A stretch of DNA of 64,000 nucleotides, taken from the NCBI RefSeq assembly GCF_901933205.1, contig NC_044590.1, forward strand, positions 11,001,501 through 11,065,500. Direction: 5' to 3'. The notes beneath the pieces are model-generated. The model ran no database searches. It was not told the DNA's origin and was given only the letters and a program-made list of their open reading frames with translations. Below are positions 24,443 through 64,000 of the stretch, in pieces (within the stretch, counting starts at the first letter, position 1; every line of letters begins with the position of its first letter). Source of the DNA: Camarhynchus parvulus (taxonomy: Eukaryota; Chordata; Aves; Passeriformes; Thraupidae). A program made the position numbers and the translations under genes.

Positions 24443-27400
24443 TTCCTAAAAAAAAAAAAAAATGGGGTTGACTGTCTTTTGTACACTTAAGACAAATTAA
24501 AGATTCTCAAATGAAAATGCAGCAGTTTCACACCAAGGTCTTGAGATGCCCCTTTCACTGGCTGGAGTGATCACAAAAATTAACTGTGCTGCCAACATTG
24601 TGGAGTTGATTGCTCACATTTATTACAGGACAATGAAGTTTTCCAATGGGAACTTTTCCACCACATTGCCCATCCAGGACCATGCCAGGACTGTGCACTG
24701 CTCTGTGACTTTACGAAAAATTCTGCAAGTGTGACAGATAGAAGCACCTCATGTTTGAAGATTCCTCTCTTGAGCAAATCTTCTTTTATCTTTGTCCCTC
24801 AGGATTTATTCCCTCTGTCACACTCTGAGTGCTCCATCTCCACAGCAGGGAATGTGACATTATGTGTTTTTTATGATCTTGGCAGGAACTCAGGAGAGTG
24901 AGATGAGAGCAGCTGTGCAAGAATGAGAGAGAGAGCAAGGTGCAAATTCCGTACCTGTTCCAGGATCCATTTCATTTGCCTTCTCCTCCAATATTTGGTT
25001 TCTCCCAAAGGAGATTTCTTCTCCTTTCCTTCTCTTCCAGGTGAAAACTGGTTTAACTGCCTCCTGAACCACCCTCTGCAGGAGCCTCTCTCCTTCCTCT
25101 GACTCCACAGCACACCAAGAGCAGTGACCAAAAATCCCTGGCTTGAGATTCCCAAGGGAAATCCCACAAACTGCTGCTCAAGGGCCTGTGGAAAGCAAAT
25201 GGAAAAGCCACTCTAGCACCCACAGGCTTAAATTTACTATTGTGGGATCCATGCGGCTACTGGACTTGTTTTTTGTTGTTGTTTTTCCAGGGAGTTTACA
25301 GATCCAGAATAGAAGGCTAGAAACTCCTGATAACCAGTGGAATCCATGGCTGCAGTTACACCAATAATAATTTAAGATGTTGGTTACCCCTATATGAGGT
25401 AGTGACCCCAAACCACCTGTTTCTACTTCCTTGTATTCCAGACCAAACTTTCCACCAACTCTGTGCTATCACAAACAGTTCCCCCTCACCTCTGAAGGAT
25501 GTCTCCATGGGAGTAAGTTCATCTTCATTATGTCCATTCAAATATTGTCAATATGGTATTTTTTCCAAGCCTAAGATTCAGTCACTGAGGAATTCACCTT
25601 TTTTTTACTGCACATTATCACTTTTCATCCACAGCAGGGGATGCTTAGGCTGAGAAGCTCACACTGACTATTAATCCTTCCAGGAGTGAGAAAACCTCCT
25701 TTATCTCATCTCATAATTCCTTTCTTTCCCCATGAAAACAAACCCATCACCCATAATCTTGCTTCAAACACATTACCTACTTCACTATGGGCTGTTCTCT
25801 AGGGTTTAAACAACCTCAAGGTAATAAAGTGATTTAAAGTGAGCTTTTCCACACAATTCCCTCCATCATTAATTCACACTTGGCATGTATGCACTGTGCA
25901 GGGAGGAACAGCATGAAGATCCCTGAGCCAACACAGACTGGAGCTGGGTCAGTCCCCCAAAAGCACTGTAACTGCAGGAATTTATAACAATTTGGCAACA
26001 CAATCTGCAGTGTCTGCTGAGCATCTTTCCATATGGGTTTTAGGCTGGACATTAGGAAGTTCAGACACATGGTTGAGTGGCCACATAATAAGCTGTGACT
26101 AACAGCTGGGCTGTGGGAACCAACATTTGCATGGAGTTCCTACAAAATGTAAAATTTAGCTTAAATATCATTCCCTGCAGTTTGTGCCAACATCACTTGG
26201 CTTTTGCAGAGGGCTGAGCACATAGGGAGTTGGGCCAGCTGATACAGGTACCTGACCCTTTAGTAGTGTTTTTCATACCATAAAACACATCCAAACCTAC
26301 CTCGGGGCTCTAAAGCACTGCACTGCCAGTGCTGCTCTGCTCTGCTCATCCCACACGTCTTTCCCCTCACTCACACACCCCTCCTGTGGGCTTAACTCTG
26401 GCATTTCAATCCACTTTCTTTAAGTTAAGCCTAAATTACCTCCTACACTTCACACCTCAGTGATAGTGGCATTTCTGTACCTCCCTGTTCCCTCATCCCA
26501 GCTGTCACCCTCGGTGCTGGCTGCACTCCCCTAAGTCACAAGGGAGACCTGTCACTGTGCTACTTTCTACGTAAAATTAACAGAATGCTAATTACTAATT
26601 AATATTTCCGTAGTATCCACAGGGAGTGGTTCCCTTTGGCTTTCTGGAGTCAGCAGAGTCAAAACCACTTCGCTGACTTGTAGTTTCTTCATACCTAGGC
26701 AGTTGTTGAAAAATCCCATCCTGGGATTAGAATTCCCTCTTCCTTTTTCTCTCCCAGCACCTGACCTACACTGTTCCATCCAGCCACCTGTAATAAAAAC
26801 ACCAATATTTTTCTTTTCCTCTCACTTTTATCTCATAGTTTCACTTCGCCTCCTAGTTATTTTTCCTGCTGATTGTGTTGTTGTATAAATGAAAAAAACC
26901 CCAACAATTCAGACCAGTCCCTTGACAGCCCCAACTGGAACTAAAGTCGATTTCATGATTTTTTTGCAGGCAACGGAAAGGACCAACCAGAAACAGCAGA
27001 GAGGCTCCTGTGAGAAGGTGGTTCATGATCAGTTAAGACCTTCATGGTATTAAAACCAAGAATCCAAAGCTCCTTAGAGAAACCCCAGGTGGTTCAGCAT
27101 CCTTTGCTTGTCGAGAGGGGTATTAATGAAACTCCAAGCATCCTTCCCTGGGCTGGTGCAGGTCCTGGTGGATGGCAATGGTTTGGTTGGGTACTGGTGT
27201 GGCTGAGTTGAGAGCTGCTTTTGCCAGATTTCATTTCCATCCCTCCTGGTAAAGGTGAGGGTGTGACTATTGAAGAAAGAATGACCATGAAGCAGAGGTG
27301 CCTTTTGAATTCACAGACAGAATTAGCAAAATATTTTGAACTTCTGGCATGCTCTGTGCCAGGACAGAGCTCCCAGCAGCCTCTGAGGATTTACCTGAGG

Positions 27401-29029
27401 GTGGAAAACTACAGGGTGATAAGAAAATTGGAGTTTCTTTCAACTCTTACCTTCAGTCTATCTTTTAGCAAGTCTGAATTTAAAGAACCCTACACACCAG
27501 AATCCATTTTACACACAGAGCAACCTCATATCCCGCACCCTCAAGATAAATAAATGGCTAAATTGAAACACTAATTATTGTAAAGCCTTGCTCATTCAAT
27601 TATTTTTTCCCCAAGATTACCCTGCAGACCTTAGTGATTAACTACTTAAACATACTTTTTCAGAAAAGCAATTTCTTAGCTGCTAAGAAGTCAGAACGAG
27701 GTCCGCAACCATGGCAAAACACATCTGGTGTTTGTTTCAGAGAAGGAGACTTGCACAGGCATTTTTGCAGAATAAAACAAAAGCTGTTCTGCTTAAGAAG
27801 AGAAGTTGCTGTGCTGGGCTAACGCTTCTCTTTCCAGGTGTCAGAACAGGTTTCTGTGTATGTACATCACCTTTCCTACAGCTCCAATGGGTTACAACTT
27901 TAAAGCTTGTAGGGCCACTGGAAATAGTGAGGAAATCTTGCCCAAACCCAATTTTAAGAACCTTCAGACTTTTAAGGAAGTGAGCAGGAACTTTCTTTGC
28001 TGTCTGCCTGCACAGTGCCTGGTTCAGCAGGGTCCTGGCGTGACTTGGGGTCCTAAGTTCTACAGCAATACAAATAATAAATAAAAAATAGTCATACATA
28101 GTATATGAGCAATAATACCTACTTCATACCCTGTTTGTCAGAGACACACTGCACCCCAGCTAATACTTGGGAAATGTGGTAACCAAGTCACCAAAGTTGC
28201 CAGGTGAATGCCATTTGTTTGAAATATTTAACCTTCAGGTCCATGTGTCTGGGAAACTCCTCAACAGCTTCACCAGCAGTGAAAGGACACAGACCAGAGG
28301 GATGGAACTGGGTCATGCACAGCCCTGAAGTTGAGCAGAAACTGGGAGGAAATATTTCTGTGGAGGCAGTGGATCCGTGTACAGCTTCTCATCTCCACCA
28401 TCTATTTTCATGCTTAAAGGGACTACATTTGGGAGGAGAATTCCAGCACAGTCTTATTTTTTGTGTTTTGTGTGTGTGTGTGTTGGCCTTTTCATTAGGA
28501 AAAACAAATAAAAGGAAACAGATAAGGTAGACAAATTGTAATGAAACATTTCATGTATCCCCTATGGCTATCTCAGTTTTCCCAAATGACTGCTGCATGA
28601 AATTAAAAAATTAAAAGGCTGGGATTTGAGAACAAAATTATAAATTAAAAAGGAGACATTTAAAAGATAATTTCCTAAGGGTTTCATTCCTTCCCCACTC
28701 TGCAGCAAGCAGAACAAAAACACAATCCAAAAGAGGAGAGAAGTCAGAGGGGATTAGAAAGTCCAGTCTTTCAGCCTGTCTCCCACGTTGCTAATTTTTA
28801 CAGTAAGTTATTTAAGAAGCAGTAGATGTTCCCATAGAAAGCAGGCAGCAGCACACACAGGCATCGTCTCCTCCTTCCAGCGAGGTCTCTGCAACCTCAG
28901 TCTCTTGCTGAGAAGGAAGGAGAAGTTTTCCTCCCCACACTTGTTACTGCCTTCCAGTGTGGGACAGGGGAGAAGCATCCACCAGAGTTTGGGGTCTGGC
29001 ACATCGTGGGGTCCCCTCCCTTGGCTGGG

Positions 29030-57649
<28,620 letters not shown>

Positions 57650-60600
57650 CTGAAGGAAGGAAAAGGAAAAAAAGTGACAGTAACGATAAAGAGGAGTTTC
57701 TAAGTGCTCTGGTGTATCTGCTGGCTCCTGCAAGGGTGGAGTGGTGGAATTGTGGAATGCCCTGAGCTGAAAGGGACACGCAAAGGGTGTCTCAAGAATC
57801 CCACCATGGTAATTGAATAATTGAATATTTACAATAATCAAAAATGGAATAGCAGTACATGTATCCCTGTTGCTAAAAGCCCCTTGTTTTGTGTTTAAAG
57901 TGTGATGTTTAGATCCTTAAGTTAGTCATGCTCTGTATTCTGTCACCATAATCCTTATGGAGATTTGAGACAGGTCACAAATGTTCTCTGGTTTGGGAGG
58001 TTTGGGACAGATTTCTTCAAGGTGTATCTCCATGACAAAACCCATTTTCCTGCTTGGAAGCTCCAAACTCCCTTGGCTTCATCTGATCTATGGAAACTGA
58101 GGCAAGAGGTAAAACTGACAAGACCAGGACATAATTAAATAGATCACAGATATAAATAGACAGAGATATAAAATTAAATAGACAGAGATATAAAAGATTA
58201 AGGAGGGTAAAATGGCAATGAAACCCTGCAAATAGGAAATGGAAAAGAACCTAGAAACTGGAAGGAAATACAAATTAAAATCAGAGCAACATTCATTTAT
58301 GCAAGCCACAGCAGCAAAATGGCATCGAGGCAGTGTTGAAAAAAACCAACAAAATCAGAAATGTTCATCTTTTTGAGGAGATTCAAAGTTACTTTAGATA
58401 AGGCAATAAAATAGCAGAGATCAATCTTTTCATCTCCCAGCATGCTCCACAGTTCAGACGCAGAAAGGAACTACCCCAGCGGGCAGATTATGTCATGATT
58501 TTCCACCAGGGGAATATTTTGATCTTTCTGTGGAACAGCTGGTGCTGGGCTCTGTCACAGGAGATACTCCAGAGCCAGGCTGCTGATGTGATTTGCTCTG
58601 GCAATCCCAGCACTGGTATGCAGTTAATTGCAGAACTGCTTCTAAGGGCCAGTTGCTTGGCAGAGGCCATTGGGTTATGGAGGTCACTGCTGGCCATGCT
58701 GTGCTCATTTTTAAATGATTTTTTAAAAGAAGTATAATATCGAGTCCATTAAGTTTATTTCCTCCCTACCAGCTCTATGGAGCATAGCTCTCAGTCAGAG
58801 CAGCATTAATGTTTAGCAGCACTTTGCAGAACACAGGCCTGAGCATGATTTACATTCAGTTAAAAAGAATCATAGCAATGAAACATAAAAATATGAGGTG
58901 TGATTCTGCAGTAACTCAGTCAAAAGGGGTTTAGTCATGTCTTAATTAAATGTAGAATCAGATAATAATTGTGAAGACAGATGTGGGAGCAGTTCTGAAA
59001 ACCAAGACTTGGACATATATTAAATATTCATTTGGCTGTGTAAAGGAATGATTCCACTCTGTTCAGCCATTGGGTGAGATTTACACACCTAAAAAAAAAC
59101 CACAACCACATTGCTGCATTTATCAAATTTCATATCTGCATTCAAAGAAGGTTCTGCACATGAATCCATCAAAAGCCCTGTTATATTTGTATTAATAAAT
59201 ATAACCTTTGTAGACACAGGGGAGGGGGAATATTTCTCTAAGTGCTGATGTTCCCAATTACCTGCACTCAAGGCAGCTGCATGAGGAATAACAGTAAATC
59301 ATGTGGTTAGACAGACAACAAAAGAATTTATACTTAGAGCAATTCACACAGACAGACAGAGAGCTGATTAAACCGGACATGTGGGTGAAATACAGGGAAA
59401 ATCCCGCAGACAATTTCACACTTGCAATTCCAGGCAGCACACTAAATTTGTTAGGAGCCACATGGAACAAAAGCAAAGAAAACGCAAACCCTGGAGCAAA
59501 TGCCTGGGAGGGGAACATTTACTGACTCCCACAAGAGAACACCACTGTGGAAGCCTCAACTCATTGCAACAACGGAACCAAAAATGATGGGACCAAAAAC
59601 GTCCCCAATGAAAGCCGAAAACGATTTCAGGTTCATTTTTTAATGAGGGATACAGACAATGTCTGCAGCTGGAGTGCTCTGAATAACCCTGGAGGAAGCA
59701 CCTGCCTCTCTTCATTTAATGGAGCCAAACATCAAAATTAAGTTTCAGCACTTTGAGCCACTCTTTGGATAGAAAGTTAAAGTTGGCAGGATGAAATACA
59801 TCCAGAGGGAGCTGAGTGGGGAAGACCTGGGAAGCAGGCTGAGAGCAGCTCCATGATTTCAGGCAATTATGGGTAATTATGGCTAAGGAAAAGATGCTCA
59901 GTAGGTGCAAAAAAGTGTTGTTGGTTTGTTTTCCTTCCCCCCCCTTTTTAAAGTCAAATATGGGAAAAAACAACAAAGGATGAAGAAATTTAACTGAAGA
60001 TTAATGCTATTTTTTTATTGTTGTTTTTAAAAGGAGACAGTTCTAATCATATTTTGGGACCAAATGAAAAATGCTTTAAGCTGAACTTTGCTTTCAGAGG
60101 ACAGAATTCAAAATATTTCATTGCATATTTTACTAAAATGAGATTAATTCCTGAGGGAGATTTATTGCTCTTCCAAGTGAGAACAGTGCAGCAGAAAAAA
60201 AAATCTGTGTATATGTGAAGCACAGAAAATATTAATGATGTCTTAATGGTTTCTTTAACCTTGTTCCAAAGTTTAGGAGAACAGTCTGGATAAAAGTTTA
60301 TAAAATAAGTTCGCTTGTAAATCTCTTTTTTCCACAAAAAAAACTTTGGGATTTGACTAAAAAAAAAAAATAATAAAGCAAATTATTATGCTCTTAGTAG
60401 TAAGGATCTTGTACTTAGGGTTTTTTGCCTACAGACTTTAAAGAGCTATTTAAAGAACAGCAAATGCATTTATTATCTCTTCTCCCAATGGTTAAAACTT
60501 ATTTCTGATTCTTCTCTTTATTCACTGGACTCCTCTAGCCAAGGACACAGAATTCTTGGCAGACTGAAATGAAAGTGTTGCTCAACCCTTCACTAAATTT

Positions 60601-61214
60601 ATCAGACATCATATCCCTGTGTGTTGAAAATGGGATCTAAGAAACATTAAAAATGGAGGGTGAACAGAAAAAAAAAGTTGAATTCAGGGCCACAAAAAAT
60701 AGAAAAAACCTTAACAAATGTGTAAATGGTTTTATTTCTCCCTGCTTACTCCACTCCTTCTGCTAGTTAGGAGAACTCTAAACTTATATGAAGAGTAGTT
60801 TGACTGAAAATTGGTCTTAAAACAGACTTCAAAAATGACAAGAATTTCACTGAAAAGCTCTGTGCTCCCACTTGAGCACAAAATTGTTACCGTTTTAAAC
60901 TCCTGTCAAAATTCCCATTAGTGATCATTTGAAGTATCATTGCAATTTCTCCACGTCTCATTTTGACACCAGCACTGGATTAATCTCACACAACTTTCGC
61001 CATCGAAACATTACACAGCTCGTCTAAACTGCCTGTCAGGGTTCCCCACTCAGGAATGGAGAAACACACACAAATCTGCAGATTCACCCCAGTTCTGGGA
61101 CAAAACGATGATTTATCCTCACTCTGCGCTCCCCTTTCTGCCCCCAGTGACCCTGGAGTGTGCCATGAGAGCTGGGCAACATCCAGGTGGGATAAATCCC
61201 TCCCTGTCAGGGCT
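57650..61214 (-). other. PTPRT: Part of PTPRT intron, no element recognised
   Basis: No exon, LTR or CR1 copy was recognised between the 77-bp exon and the minisatellite. I looked for the exon coding the KNRYGNII region and did not see it. The sequence is AT-rich in 58.8-60.9 kb with several A and T runs. Confidence 0.5.
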
Positions 61215-61872
61215 AAATTCCATGGATATCACACAAATTCCATGGATATCACACAAATTCCTGGGATATCACACAAATTCAATGGGATATCACACAAATT
61301 CCATGGGATATCACACAAATTCAATGTGATATCACACAAATTCCATGGAATGTCACACAAATTCAATGGATATCACACAAATTCCATGGAATATCACACA
61401 AATTCCTGGGATGTCACACAAATTCAACGGATGTCACACAAATTCCATGGGATGTCACACGAACTCCATGGGATGTAACACAAATTCCATGGGATGTCAC
61501 ACAAATTCCATGGAATATCACACAAATTCCATGGGATATCACACAAATTCATGGGATATCACACAAATTCAATGGGATGTCACACAAATTCCATGGGATA
61601 TCACACAAATTCAATGCGATATCACACAAATTCCATGGATATCACACAAATTCCTGGGATATCACACAAATTCAATGGATATCACACAAATTCCATGGAT
61701 ATCACACAAATTCCATGGGATATCACACAAATTCCATGGATATCACACAAATTCCATGGATATCACACAAATTCCATGGGATATCACACAAATTCCACGG
61801 GATATCACACAAATTCCATGGGATGTCACACAAATTCCATGGGATGTCACAAAAATTCCATGGATATCACAC
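61215..61872. repeat. Minisatellite, about 32 units of 20-21 bp
   Basis: A typical unit is aattccatggatatcacaca; a 21-bp form has an extra G after ccatgg. Variants (cctggg, aatggg, aatgtg, aatgcg, gatgtc for gatatc) recur in a similar order near 61259-61350 and 61550-61690, pointing to block duplication inside the array. Open frames across it (MDITQIPW-like repeats) are a by-product of the repeat and are not taken as a gene. Confidence 0.95.
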
Positions 61873-61934
61873 AGATGTACAAGAGTTTAGGCACTACAGG
61901 AGAAAGCATGGAATAAAAATGCTTGAAAGTTGGA

Positions 61935-62100
61935 AGATTTCTGTTCCAAATCCAATCTGTCTCTGGAAGGGTCCAAGGCCAGTTGGACAGGGCTTGGAGC
62001 AACCTGGGACAGTGGAAGGTGTCCCTGCCTATGGCAGGGGTGGCACTGGATGAACATTAAGGTCCCTTCCAACCCAAAGTCTGGAATTCTATGTAGGTTT
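61935..62100 (+). mobile_element. CR1 LINE 3' fragment
   Basis: Shows the typical CR1 tail order: ggaagggtccaaggccagt, gcttggagcaacctgg, ggtgtccctgcctatggcag and cccttccaacccaaa. It lies directly after the minisatellite. Confidence 0.85.
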
Positions 62101-63299
62101 TTTATTTCATTTCTTATCCCTGTCCGTGAGCAAGAAGTGCTCTCCACCTGTGTGCCAGCTGAAAGATTCTTCATCTCTTCCACCCCAAAATTCTCTGATT
62201 AATTCACAGTTTTCCAACCCAAAGCATATGGCAGTCAGAGCATGAAGGAAACAAAACAAATTTTTCCACTGTCTTTTTGTCACCAGCTCTGTAGTTTTTA
62301 GCGGACCATCATGAAACTTCAAATCCAGGGAAAAAAGAAAGGCACAGAAAGTTCTCTCCATCAGCTGAAGCAAAACACCATCCTACCTCTTCCCATCCTC
62401 AGCTCTTGTCTGAGAGTTTTTATTCTCCTATAATGTTAATGGCTCTAAATCTTGGCAAGATGGAGAGAAATCAAATAGAACCAAAGGTCCCATATAGCTT
62501 CTGGACATTTTCTCTTCTCTTGTAATAGATTCAGCTCAACATCCCTCGCCCAACAATCACTTTCTGATGCTCTTTGAAGGTCTCAATATCTGGGCCCTAA
62601 AGCAGAATTAAATCATTTTGCTTCAGCACATAAATGGGTACACTGCCTACGCTTGTCCCCTAAAGAAAATCCTGGCATCTCCACGACTGTCTTTGTTTTT
62701 ACAGCTTTTATAAAAGTGCAGGAGCAAAGCTCATGGGCTCTGTTCATACAATAAAAGGTTCAAGCAGGACAGTTTCCTTCAGCATGGTAAGTCTGTCTGC
62801 AACTTCCCACCACCCACACTGGATTTCTGTGGCCATGCAGACCCCAAATCCACTGCTCAGCTTTTCCTTCCCTTGCCCCAAAAACTGTTACAGATGGGAG
62901 GGAATGATGGAAAGCTGGGAGAGCTCTTTGAGCTCTCCTGCCCCTCCTCTGCATGAACAGATCAGCTCTCAGGCTGGTCTGCAACTTTGGTTTGCAAATG
63001 TAAGAAGAGCAGGTGTTGGGGCTGGCAGTGTGATCCAGGTTTTCAGAGAGAGGCACGATGTTAATGCAGCTCTGGGAGAGCAGTGAGCCAGTAAAACAGT
63101 CCTGTAACTGTGCTGTTACCCATGAGGCTGTAAAGACAAGATCTAATCTGCTGTGATTCACTGAGCAATGCTACTCATTGCAAGGGCTTACAAACCCACA
63201 TTTTAACACCAGCCTCTGAAGCCGCTGCTTCAGAAGTCAGATCAAAACCTGATGTTCCAATTCACTCCCCAAAAGGCAGGGGATTTGTTGTTCAGGAGG
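62101..63299. other. Intronic stretch, nothing recognised
   Basis: No exon, RNA gene or named repeat was seen. Short open frames exist on both strands without family resemblance. Confidence 0.4.
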
Positions 63300-63990
63300 G
63301 ATAAATGGTTAAATAAATAATGTTAATTGCCACCTGCAGCCTTTCACCAAATAAACTGGTAGGGACAACCAGTGCCTGCTCTGGTTTTCAGCAGCCACTA
63401 CAATTGAAGTACAACAGAACAGCTCAGGGTATAACTGTGTTCCACCTCCTCTGCCCAGGCTTTTGCCCAGATTGTACCCACAGAGCACAATTTGTTTGCA
63501 TGACCTGCCTGGAGGGAAGCACTGCCCTGCTATTCTCAGCTCTGCTCTCCACCCTCTGCCCTGGCTCCTGCCCCTGACTTTACTCAGGGAGTTTGCCCAA
63601 CTCACCCACCAGTGGGGTCTGGCTCCAGGCTCAGCTGATAACTTTGCAATGGTTTTACAAAATAGCAGATGAATGATTTGTTCCTTCCTTAGGCATCTTT
63701 CTTTTCCCTTCCAAGCCTTCTCAATATCACTATTGTATATTTCTAAATTCTCCTTGCTGTCTTTTAAAAGAGCTCTTGTCTCCTTCTCAAACTCTTTGTT
63801 CTGACAAATATTTGAAGAAAGCCCACTCCATCCTCTCAGCCCCATTCCCAAATCTTTCCCAACAGTCCTCAAACTTGAGCTCCTTTTCTGACACTTCACA
63901 CCGTGCAGATTCTTGTTCCTTAGCTCTGATTACATTTTGCATTCCCTTATTCAAGTTCATCACCTCCTATCTGCACTGCTGCTGTATTTA
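63300..63990 (-). other. Degenerate reading frame of unknown origin
   Basis: A minus-strand frame of 196 codons (63899-63309) overlaps a second charged, helix-rich frame upstream (from about 63960), as if one longer frame had been shifted near 63830. The composition (many K, E, R, then a W-rich part) is unlike random intron translation. I do not recognise a domain. It could be a relic of a retroelement or chance. It is not a PTPRT exon I can place. Confidence 0.2.
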
Positions 63991-64000
63991 TATTTAGAGC

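Larger units (their letters stand above)
22295..29029 (-). other. PTPRT: Inferred long PTPRT 3' UTR
   Basis: From the stop codon leftward about 6.7 kb has no LTR and no clear CR1 copy, only one possible degraded CR1 scrap near 26.03 kb. DNA on both sides is full of them. PTPRT in mammals has a very long 3' UTR. A distal AATAAA on the minus strand (22323-22318) followed by a U/GU-rich stretch gives a reasonable end point. Other minus-strand AATAAA sites, for example 24442-24437, could give shorter transcripts. Reading frames here are short and look accidental. The boundary is inferred, not observed. Confidence 0.6.

Noticed and set aside
26030..26100. CR1-like phrase in the inferred 3' UTR
   Set aside because: Only about 30 bases (ggctggacattaggaagttc) resemble CR1, too little to call a copy.
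61056..62053. Open frames with repeated MDITQIPW-type peptides
   Set aside because: They are translations of the 20-21-bp minisatellite. All three frames show the same peptides and no signal or splice context supports a gene.
57650..64000. Upstream D1 exon (KNRYGNII region) within the window
   Set aside because: No minus-strand segment with that motif, or ending in a T before a donor in the right phase, was recognised. It probably lies beyond 64000.

Overview
The window is nuclear DNA from a bird, most likely a songbird. It carries many CR1 LINE 3' tails and many solo long terminal repeats (LTRs) of kinds I associate with passerine endogenous retroviruses. Coding sequence is split into short exons with GT-AG (one GC-AG) borders. 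There are no bacterial-style genes, tRNAs, rRNAs or CRISPR arrays. The species call rests on recognition of repeat families, not on a search.

One gene is supported: the 3' half of PTPRT (receptor-type protein tyrosine phosphatase rho, R2B family) on the minus strand. Thirteen coding exons lie between 57649 and 29030. Their lengths are 77, 37, 98, 117, 155, 136, 150, 174, 132, 126, 164, 136 and 54 bases, 1,556 in all. They join in frame without a stop into about 517 residues: most of the active membrane-proximal phosphatase domain D1, all of the distal domain D2, and the true C-terminus. D1 has a WPDHG loop and an [10 protein letters not shown] signature. D2 keeps the cysteine and arginine (HCLNGGGRSG) but has WPAYRD where the catalytic WPD loop should be, so it is expected to be inactive. 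The ectodomain, membrane segment, juxtamembrane region and first part of D1 lie beyond 64000.

Layout from left to right: 1-22.3 kb is the downstream flank, with no supported gene, and holds CR1 fragments, several LTRs, a CCCTTT array, a GGAT array and AT-rich microsatellites. About 22.3-29.03 kb is almost free of recognisable transposons and is inferred to be the long PTPRT 3' UTR, ending at an AATAAA on the minus strand near 22318. It contains a striking 27-bp stem hairpin. From 29.03 to 57.65 kb come the exons and introns, the introns loaded with LTRs and CR1 copies. From 57.65 to 64 kb is part of a further intron with a 658-bp minisatellite of about 32 units and a degenerate reading frame of unknown origin.

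Most notable observations: a perfect strand-specific hairpin in the presumed 3' UTR; an LTR whose 6-bp target duplication covers the predicted branch point of the last intron; a GC-AG intron after a 37-nt micro-exon; a three-deep LTR-in-LTR-in-LTR nest; and a strong antisense bias of intronic LTRs. I found no wholly new gene system.
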